This document shows, one piece after another, positions 33,362 through 38,557 of a DNA stretch of 38,557 nucleotides. The position numbers and the translations under genes were made by a program. A model generated the notes under the pieces. That model did no database searches and was not told where the DNA came from. It was given only the letters and a program-made list of their open reading frames with translations. How positions within the stretch are numbered: the stretch's first letter is position 1; each line of letters opens with the position of its first letter. The DNA is taken from positions 1 to 38,557 of the forward strand of contig JAGGAC010000020.1 of assembly GCA_017889635.1 (NCBI GenBank), in the 5' to 3' direction. This DNA is from Bacillota bacterium. GTDB taxonomy: Bacteria > Bacillota > Negativicutes > Sporomusales > CTSoil-080.

Positions 33362-33412
33362 AATAGCCGGATGATTGCCAAGTGATTGGCTTTCATCCGG
33401 CTATTTTTTTTT
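33362..33412 (+). terminator. Strong terminator in the leader of the sigma-like gene
   Basis: AATAGCCGGATGA (33362-33374) is fully complementary to TCATCCGGCTATT (33393-33405), followed by a long T run. It stands 29 bases before the start codon of the next gene, so it either ends the previous transcript or works as an attenuator. Confidence 0.8.
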
Positions 33413-33440
33413 ACCCAAAAACAGGAGGAGGACAACCAAT

Positions 33441-33809
33441 ATGAAAATTAAGTACGAATTTTTAAACGGAGAGACAGTTGAAATTGAAGCACCAGACAGT
33501 GTAGTAGAGGTTTCCATTGAAATTGACAGAGCTATTTATAAGAACGACCGAAGAGAAAAACGCAGACACAATTCCATTGAAGCTTTGGCGGAGCCTGGTA
33601 TTCAGATAGCGGATAGTAGCAGTGAGATTGCGGCGACTGTTGAAGCGAAAGAAACACATGAAGTTCTACATAATGCGCTGTACAAGCTTTCTTCACAGCA
33701 GCGTGAGTTGATTCAAAAAGTGTACTTTGAGGAGCGTACGATGGCGGATATTGCTCAAGATGAAGGAGTTACTGCGCAAGCAGTTCAAGACCGAGTGGCT
33801 TTGGTGTAA
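33441..33809 (+). CDS. Sigma-70 region 4-like regulator of an integrative element (truncated)
   Basis: A 122-residue protein beginning MKIKYEFLNGETVEIE with AGGAGGAGG upstream. The C-terminal part, ALYKLSSQQRELIQKVYFEERTMADIAQDEGVTAQAVQDRV, is a sigma-region-4-like helix-turn-helix. Related proteins usually go on for about 15-20 residues after that helix; here TAA comes six residues after it, and an IS6 transposase remnant begins 15 bases later, so insertion probably cut the end off. Confidence 0.7.
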   Translation: MKIKYEFLNGETVEIEAPDSVVEVSIEIDRAIYKNDRREKRRHNSIEALAEPGIQIADSSSEIAATVEAKETHEVLHNALYKLSSQQRELIQKVYFEERTMADIAQDEGVTAQAVQDRVALV

Positions 33810-33824
33810 AAATCGGTAAAAATG

Positions 33825-34080
33825 ATGTCACAGCATTTATTTAAATGGAAACATTTTGAATCGGAAATAATAATAATATGCATTCGCTGGATCTAAATAT
33901 CCCCTTAATTATCGAATGATCGTTTAAATGATGCAAGAGAGGGGAGTGAAGCTAGCTCACACAACAATAATGAGATGGGTTCATCAGTGCTACAATAATA
34001 AATGAGAAGATCAGAAAATATCTTATGCCGACGAATGATTCGTGACGAATAGATGAAACGTACTTAGAAATCAAAGGCCA
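33825..34080 (+). pseudogene. IS6-family transposase remnant
   Basis: In changing frames with several stops the sequence gives HLFKWKHFESEIIIICIRW, then KYPLNYRMIV-stop-MMQERGVKLAHTTIMRWVHQC, then EKIRKYLMPTNDS-stop-RIDETYLEIKG. This is the order of the N-terminal and first catalytic (DET) segments of IS6/IS26-type transposases. The C-terminal two thirds are missing and no inverted ends were found. Confidence 0.8.
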
Positions 34081-34186
34081 CATCATAATGTGGTGGAGCA
34101 GTTCTTTTTGTAGTTTGTTTAGAGATATGCAAGATATCTTTCTCTTTATTATAGACCTATTGACTATTTAAACTATTAAGTGCTAG

Positions 34187-34211
34187 TATAATAATTGGTT
34201 GTCAATGACAA
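34187..34211 (+). promoter_or_regulatory. MarR gene -10 box and operator
   Basis: TATAAT (34187-34192) is followed by the dyad TTGTCAATGACAA (34199-34211), 19 bases before the ATG. The same dyad with the centre base reversed appears before the next gene at 34680-34692, which marks it as the MarR protein's own site. Confidence 0.7.
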
Positions 34212-34229
34212 TTAATTAGGAGGAAAATA

Positions 34230-34655
34230 ATGTATGATTTAAAAGATGCTATTAGTTTTATTATTAGTAGAACATATTCTAAAATGAAAAATCGATTTCT
34301 TAAAAATTTAAAAAGATTCGGAATTACTCTTGAACAATGGGTTTTACTTGCTCAACTTTCAGAAAAAGAAGGAATTTCACTGACCGATTTATCTTTAGTA
34401 TCACTTAGAGATAAGCCATATACAACACGACTTATTGAGCGCTTAGAAGAAAACGGTCTTATTTTTAAGGAAGAAGACAAATTTGATAAACGTTCATCAT
34501 TAATTTATCTGACCAATAAGGGAGAAGAAATAAAAAAGGAAATTCTTCCTATTGCTAATGAAATTAATGAAAGGTTAGTTAACGATATGAATGAAGGAGA
34601 AGTTAAAAAACTTAAGGATCTCTTACATAAAATGTATGATAATATTCAATCTTAG
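34230..34655 (+). CDS. MarR-family transcriptional regulator
   Basis: A 141-residue winged-helix protein (EQWVLLAQLSEKEGISLTDLSLVSLRDKPYTTRLIERLEENGLI, then the wing DKFDKRSSLIYLTNKGEEI). AGGAGGAAA precedes the ATG. The matching dyads before this gene and the next indicate that it represses itself and the membrane protein downstream; the inducing compound is unknown. The codon use is strongly AT-rich, more so than the core genes at 16-23 kb. Confidence 0.9.
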   Translation: MYDLKDAISFIISRTYSKMKNRFLKNLKRFGITLEQWVLLAQLSEKEGISLTDLSLVSLRDKPYTTRLIERLEENGLIFKEEDKFDKRSSLIYLTNKGEEIKKEILPIANEINERLVNDMNEGEVKKLKDLLHKMYDNIQS

Positions 34656-34679
34656 ATTTACTAATTTTTATGTATTTAG

Positions 34680-34692
34680 TTGTCATTGACAA
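34680..34692. promoter_or_regulatory. Second MarR operator
   Basis: TTGTCATTGACAA, differing only at the central base from the site at 34199-34211, lies 40 bases before the membrane protein start. Confidence 0.7.
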
Positions 34693-34731
34693 TAAAGTTC
34701 TTGGAAGTTGATAAGAGAAGGGAGTAAGATT

Positions 34732-35349
34732 ATGAATTCCTTAAGAAAATATTGGCAAGATATTGGTGGTATTATAGGAGGAGTAGTGTGCATTTGCTTG
34801 TTTTTTTCCCAGCAATACATACAAGAAATCCAAGTGATTTTATGGTTGAGTTTTGTTGCGATTCTTTTTCATCAGTTTGAAGAGTATCGCTGGCCAGGTT
34901 ATTTCCCTGGTGTTTTTAATATTGGCATATTTAAAAGTGCAAATCCAAACAAGTATCCTTTAAATAGTCATTCAGCGATGGTTATTAATATTTTAATTGC
35001 TTATGTATTTTATTTGCTTCCTATCTTTTTTGTAGATCAAATATGGATTGGGTTAGCGCCAATATTTATGGGATTTTTCCAATTGATATGGCATGGGTTA
35101 TTTGCTAATTTCAAAATTAAAAGTATTTATAATCCAGGTCTGTTTGCTGTTGTTTTTTTGCATATCCCAATAGGGGTTTGGTATATCAAATATATTATGG
35201 AGCATAATTTAGTAACTGCGTACGATTGGATATTGGGGATTGCATATTTTGCCGTAGCTACCTATGTTTTAATTGTAAAAGGTAATATGTGGATGAAAAA
35301 TGAGAAATCAATTTACAGTTTTAAACAAGAGCAACTAGGTCCCTATTAA
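34732..35349 (+). CDS. HXXEE-domain membrane protein
   Basis: A 205-residue protein with about six hydrophobic helices and the family motif H47-Q-F-E50-E51 in a membrane-edge position, followed by RWPGYFPGV. The ATG after GGGAG is used rather than the one eight codons upstream. The role of HXXEE proteins is unsettled; control by an adjacent MarR suggests response to a small molecule (inference). Confidence 0.8.
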   Translation: MNSLRKYWQDIGGIIGGVVCICLFFSQQYIQEIQVILWLSFVAILFHQFEEYRWPGYFPGVFNIGIFKSANPNKYPLNSHSAMVINILIAYVFYLLPIFFVDQIWIGLAPIFMGFFQLIWHGLFANFKIKSIYNPGLFAVVFLHIPIGVWYIKYIMEHNLVTAYDWILGIAYFAVATYVLIVKGNMWMKNEKSIYSFKQEQLGPY

Positions 35350-35487
35350 AAAGGTAAAACATGGAACTAGAAAGCCTCTGCTGGATTGGTAAAAGAATGG
35401 GACGAAATATTGAATATTCTAGAGGTTGAAATGTGTGGAGTTTTTTTGAAAGCAAGCAAGACAATATATCTTGCCACAACTCTGATG
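35350..35487 (+). other. Decayed coding debris
   Basis: Two plus-strand frames show gene-like pieces, LVKEWDEILNILEVEMCGVF near 35383-35445 and, shifted, SDVNKRRWDAEKYSVGVLGD further on to about 35560 under the minus-strand gene. No intact frame joins them and I do not recognise the family. Confidence 0.3.
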
Positions 35488-35823
35488 TTAACAAGCGGAG
35501 GTGGGATGCGGAAAAGTATTCTGTTGGAGTACTCGGCGATGAAGATAATGAACGATTTTGATTGGCAATGGTATAAGCTTGCTTGGAGGTACAATATATA
35601 CCATCTTTTCAGTGTTAACTTGTTGCACTACTTTGCGCCATTCATCTGAAGATAAATAAGCTTGTCCTGGTACTGCAACATAAGCAGGCACTCGAAAATT
35701 AATGGCATTACCAAAACTAGCCACGGATAAAATACCATTATAGGCAACAATAGAAATACGGTCTAAGTCAGTAATAGGAAGTGCTTGGGCAAGAAATAGC
35801 TCTGCGTTTACATTTGCTTTCAC
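35488..35823 (-). CDS. Hypothetical protein
   Basis: A 111-residue frame starting GTG with TAGGAGC nine bases upstream. The first 80 residues (ISIVAYNGILSVASFGNAIN, VPAYVAVPGQAYLSSDEW) look like folded protein; the last 30 (HYLHRRVLQQNTFPHPTSAC) overlap debris of another gene read backward and may be a wrong tail added after a lost stop. No family recognised. Confidence 0.45.
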   Translation of the reverse strand: MKANVNAELFLAQALPITDLDRISIVAYNGILSVASFGNAINFRVPAYVAVPGQAYLSSDEWRKVVQQVNTEKMVYIVPPSKLIPLPIKIVHYLHRRVLQQNTFPHPTSAC

Positions 35824-36182
35824 GTTAATAAGCTCCTAAACATCAGATATTTATGTGAATATGAATTTTGTTATGACAGAATATATTACTTGATATACTT
35901 TTCTTTAGAGTTATAATTGGTGATAGGCGGAAAATAATAAAGTCGCCGTGACCGGTATTGGCAGAGGCTGCTTGGGTTATAAGTATTGACATATTCAGCA
36001 GGCTGGAAACATTTTATCAAATATTGGCCCCAATACGTAATATTGGTTATTGCACTTGTCGGCATGAATTTGTATATACAACAAAAGCGCATGTGTAGGT
36101 CTAGAAAAGACCTGACATGCGCTTAATTAATTTCCTCCAGAAATACAGGCTGCTAGTGTAGCCTTAATGTGGGAGGAACAAG
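35824..36182. other. Intergenic region without a clear gene
   Basis: About 360 AT-rich bases. The only strong structure is the hairpin at 36085-36124. A minus-strand frame (35886-36065) has a protein-like composition but no ribosome binding site. Confidence 0.4.
36085..36124. terminator. Strong hairpin upstream of symE
   Basis: AAGCGCATGT (36085-36094) pairs with ACATGCGCTT (36115-36124), with an inner AGGTCT/AGACCT stem and small loop. It could end a transcript from either side or structure the RNA upstream of the SymE-like gene, 58 bases away. Confidence 0.6.
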
Positions 36183-36386
36183 ATGAAAGAAATCATTACG
36201 CGGATTCTAACTGTCTACTACATTTACCAAAACGGAAAATTTATGCCGTTTATTAGTTTGCAGGGAAAATGGCTCCAAGACCTCGATTTTCAGCGCGGCG
36301 ACAAAATCGAAGTAAAAGGAAAAAGTGGTCGGTTGTTTATTCGATTAGTTAAAAATGGCATAAATGTTGAAACGGGAAAAGAATAA
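36183..36386 (+). CDS. SymE-family toxin
   Basis: A 67-residue protein with the SymE core ISLQGKWLQDLDFQRGDKIEVKGKSGRLFIRLVK, a small AbrB-like fold. In E. coli SymE acts as an RNA-cleaving or nucleoid-binding toxin held down by antisense RNA SymR and the SOS response. GGGAGGAA precedes the ATG. No LexA site is visible; an antisense RNA cannot be judged from sequence. Confidence 0.75.
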   Translation: MKEIITRILTVYYIYQNGKFMPFISLQGKWLQDLDFQRGDKIEVKGKSGRLFIRLVKNGINVETGKE

Positions 36387-36407
36387 GAAGAATATAAATT
36401 ATATTGA

Positions 36408-36533
36408 AAGGATTTTTCTAGGTATCATGACCAAACGATTGCGGCTCTGACGAAGAACTATATGGATGAACCCTTAGATGGCATGTTAAACCTGTTTGGC
36501 GGTATTGAATGTATGAGGCTGATTTTGGTATAA
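36408..36533 (+). pseudogene. Unidentified coding remnant
   Basis: After a TGA at 36405-36407 a frame of 41 codons without a start codon reads YHDQTIAALTKNYMDEPLDG, then MLNLFGGIECMRLILV and stops. Composition is protein-like, but no family is recognised and no start exists, so it is probably the tail of a lost gene. Confidence 0.3.
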
Positions 36534-36561
36534 TAAATTACGGAAGAGGGGGCTGAGTAAA

Positions 36562-36699
36562 GTGTTGATAAATAAAAAGTCGACAGACGGTACTAATATA
36601 ACAGATGTTCTTGTTAAGGCGGAAAAGAGCGAAGTTATAGCTGCTGTTGCTAAAGCTGGCAAAAAATATGGTAAGATGCTCAGTCGACTGAGTAAGTGA
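36562..36699 (+). CDS. Short antitoxin candidate upstream of Doc
   Basis: A 45-residue frame, GTG start after GAGGGGG, encoding LINKKSTDGTNITDVLVKAE and KSEVIAAVAKAGKKYGKMLS. It is basic at its C-terminus and its TGA overlaps the GTG start of the Doc gene (GTGA). The position and coupling are those of a Phd-type antidote, but the sequence does not match Phd as I know it. Confidence 0.6.
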   Translation: MLINKKSTDGTNITDVLVKAEKSEVIAAVAKAGKKYGKMLSRLSK

Positions 36700-37103
36700 A
36701 ACTATTAGATGTTGAACACATTCTTGAAATACATGAGTTTGGGATACGTAACTTTTCAGGCTTAGGTGGCTTGCGAGAGGATTCGGTAGACAAACTGGAA
36801 TCTATTTTAGCTCAACAGTATACATTTTTCGGTGTAGAGAGATACCAGAGCCTTTTTGAAAAAGCCGCCATGCTGCTTTATTTTCTAGCAAAAGATCACT
36901 GTTTTCCTGATGGAAATAAGAGAGTTGCAATACTGGCAGCAATTGTATTATTGGATATTAATGGTTATGAAACGACTTTTACTGATGATGAAGGTTATGA
37001 AATGACTATGGAAGTGGCTAATTCCAGTGTCTTGGAAGAAAACCGTGATCAGTATATTCGGTGGTTGGCTAATTGGCTGGAGCAACATAGCCAGATTATT
37101 TAG
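36696..37103 (+). CDS. doc: Doc-family toxin (Fic fold)
   Basis: A 135-residue protein with H68-CFPDGNKR-76, the Doc version of the Fic motif, and the N-terminal EHILEIHEFGIRNFSGLGGLRE segment. Doc phosphorylates elongation factor Tu in E. coli and stops translation. The GTG start lies within the end of the antitoxin frame. A strong terminator follows four bases after the stop, so the two genes are a closed unit. Confidence 0.85.
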   Translation: MKLLDVEHILEIHEFGIRNFSGLGGLREDSVDKLESILAQQYTFFGVERYQSLFEKAAMLLYFLAKDHCFPDGNKRVAILAAIVLLDINGYETTFTDDEGYEMTMEVANSSVLEENRDQYIRWLANWLEQHSQII

Positions 37104-37106
37104 TAC

Positions 37107-37153
37107 AAAAAGAATGACTGTTGTCCTTTGATGGGGCAGCAGTCATTCTTTTT
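37107..37153 (+). terminator. Terminator of the toxin-antitoxin unit
   Basis: AAAAAGAATGACTG (37107-37120) is complementary to CAGTCATTCTTTTT (37140-37153), with further pairing inside; it works on both strands. Confidence 0.85.
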
Positions 37154-37277
37154 GCTGCAACCGGATCTTTATGAGCCAGATACAACGACCATAAACTTAT
37201 TGATTCTATTAACTTGACTTTGCATGGTCTAGGAGTGATAGATAGTAGTACCAATTGATAGAAAGGAGAAGTCCGTT

Positions 37278-38468
37278 ATGAGAGTCAGAATCATTGAACC
37301 AACAAAAACACCTGCATTAAAACGTAAACGAGTTTGTGCTTATGCGCGAGTATCAACCTCCAGTGAAGCGCAAGGAGAGTCGCTCGAGAATCAAATTATT
37401 CACTACCGGAACTTGATTGAAAATAATCCTGAGTATGAGTATGTCGGTGTCTTTGCTGACTATGGTGTAACAGGAACCAAGGATGAACGGCCAGAATTTC
37501 TGAAGATGCTAAGTTTAGCTCGGGAAAATAAAATTGATCTGATTTTAACAAAAGCCATATCGCGGTTTGCCAGAAATACCACTGTTGTTCTGGAAATAGC
37601 ACGTGAGCTAAAGGCACTTGGCATCGAAATATTTTTTGAAAAAGAGAATATCTCAACGATAAACGGGGACGGGGAGCTAATGCTTACCGTTCTCTCTTCT
37701 TTTGCTCAAGAAGAAAGCAAAAGTACTAGTGAAAACCTGAAATGGCGGTACCGGCGAAAATTTGAAAAAGGTGAGCTTGCCATTAATGCCACTAGGTTCT
37801 TAGGCTATGATAAAGATGAAGATGGTAAACTAGTAATCAATAGTAGCCAGGCAGACCTTGTTGAGCGAATCTTTAAAGACTATATAAGTGGCAAAGGAAC
37901 TTTTAATATTGCAAAAGAGCTCAATGCTGAAGGGGTTATGACCATTGCTGGCGGTCGGTGGCATTCCAGTACGGTATTAGGCATACTTAAAAATGAAAAA
38001 TATAAAGGAGATGCCAAATTACAAAAAACCTATAGTAAAGATCATCTAACAAAAAAGAAGTGCATCAACCATGGTGAAGTCGACAGTTATTATATTAAAA
38101 ATAACCACTTGGCGATTGTAAACAAAGAAGTGTGGGATGAAGCGCAAAGGCAGATCAGTTTACGGGCTGAGGCCAAAGGAAATGTAGCAGCAATAAAAGC
38201 CGAATATCAAAACCGGTATCCACTAACCGGCTTGCTATTTTGTAGTAAATGTGGTGCAACTTTAAGGCGGCGCATCTGGAATAGCAAATATGCCTGCAAG
38301 AAGATTGTCTGGCAATGTAATACATATATAATGAAAGGAAAAAATTCCTGCTCAGGTACAGTGATTGACGACACTTTAATCGGCAGGATTAATATACGAA
38401 ATAAGACTGTGGTTGAGGAGGTATTTAAAGGTGGCCAGAAATATTACCGTTATACCAGCAAGCGTTAA
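37278..38468 (+). CDS. Large serine recombinase
   Basis: A 396-residue site-specific recombinase. The resolvase domain has YARVSTSSEAQGESLENQ with catalytic Ser26 and SRFARN, then a recombinase domain (GFLGYDKDEDGKLV in similar form, TIAGGRWHSSTVLGILKNEKY) and a zinc ribbon starting CSKCGATLRRR. It is shorter than most (450-600), lacking a long coiled coil and tail. AAAGGAGAA precedes the ATG. Such enzymes move integrative elements or phages; a second copy overlaps its end. Confidence 0.9.
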   Translation: MRVRIIEPTKTPALKRKRVCAYARVSTSSEAQGESLENQIIHYRNLIENNPEYEYVGVFADYGVTGTKDERPEFLKMLSLARENKIDLILTKAISRFARNTTVVLEIARELKALGIEIFFEKENISTINGDGELMLTVLSSFAQEESKSTSENLKWRYRRKFEKGELAINATRFLGYDKDEDGKLVINSSQADLVERIFKDYISGKGTFNIAKELNAEGVMTIAGGRWHSSTVLGILKNEKYKGDAKLQKTYSKDHLTKKKCINHGEVDSYYIKNNHLAIVNKEVWDEAQRQISLRAEAKGNVAAIKAEYQNRYPLTGLLFCSKCGATLRRRIWNSKYACKKIVWQCNTYIMKGKNSCSGTVIDDTLIGRINIRNKTVVEEVFKGGQKYYRYTSKR

Positions 38469-38557
38469 TAGGATAAGTCTGGCAGAAAACTTAGTGCCGA
38501 CGAAGAAAAGAGTTGCCGCTTACTGTAGGGTTTCGACTGACCAAGCGGAGCAACTAT
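38431..38557 (+). CDS. Second serine recombinase (5' end, cut by window)
   Basis: GTG 38431, nine bases after GAGGAGG, opens a frame different from the previous gene: VARNITVIPASVNRISLAEN, then PTKKRVAAYCRVSTDQAEQL, the start of a serine recombinase with the YCRVST active-site segment. It overlaps the first recombinase gene by 38 bases, a layout of tandem recombinases at the end of an integrative element. The rest lies outside the window. Confidence 0.85.
   Translation, partial: MARNITVIPASVNRISLAENLVPTKKRVAAYCRVSTDQAEQL

Noticed and set aside
35886-36065. Minus-strand frame encoding a Tyr/Asn-rich peptide starting MPTSAITNITYWGQ
   Set aside because: Composition is protein-like, but there is no ribosome binding site, no known family and it lies in a decayed area; support is too thin to call a gene.
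1-38557. tRNA, rRNA or CRISPR array
   Set aside because: No tRNA cloverleaf with GGTTCRANYCC, no rRNA-like stretch and no regularly spaced repeats were noticed on either strand by eye.

Overview
The window looks like chromosome from an anaerobic, diderm Firmicute of the Negativicutes type (Sporomusa/Pelosinus-like; inference). The evidence is Gram-positive-style AGGAGG ribosome binding sites and AT-rich DNA, combined with a TonB-dependent outer-membrane receptor, ExbB/ExbD/TonB, a Tat-exported [FeFe] hydrogenase small subunit and heavy use of cobalamin riboswitches. I had no database access; assignments rest on motifs read in the translations.

Bases 1-5000 hold separate housekeeping genes: a substrate-binding lipoprotein, a PDZ/radical-SAM DUF512 protein, a LysR regulator and a short MetE-like methyltransferase. 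Bases 5000-11300 are a B12-controlled region. Two complete cobalamin riboswitches, each with its own terminator, and a third unassigned structured leader lie in tandem before an acetyl-CoA hydrolase/CoA-transferase gene. A small DMT transporter follows, then the debris of a second riboswitch/CoA-transferase unit, then the corrinoid adenosyltransferase, and finally metE behind a compact class-II cobalamin riboswitch.

Bases 11300-16000 are on the minus strand: CbiM and a PDGLE protein (Co/Ni uptake), an SDR oxidoreductase, a periplasmic [FeFe] hydrogenase (catalytic subunit, Tat-tagged small subunit, cytochrome b anchor) and a small Cys-motif protein. Bases 16100-23700 form one riboswitch-controlled corrinoid uptake operon: btuF, btuC, btuD, TonB-dependent receptor, cbiZ, exbB, exbD, tonB. 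It moves corrinoid across the outer membrane, then the inner membrane, and remodels it with CbiZ.

From about 23.7 kb to the end the DNA is accessory: a decayed gene-poor stretch, a type I restriction-modification operon (XRE regulator, hsdM, hsdS, hsdR) with a divergent TIR-like plus four-helix membrane protein pair (candidate anti-phage module), small integrative-element genes with terminator-like leaders, an IS6-family transposase remnant, a MarR/HXXEE pair with matching operators, SymE and Doc toxin loci, and two overlapping serine recombinase genes running off the right edge. The best candidates for something undescribed are the TIR/4TM pair and the triple leader upstream of the CoA-transferase.
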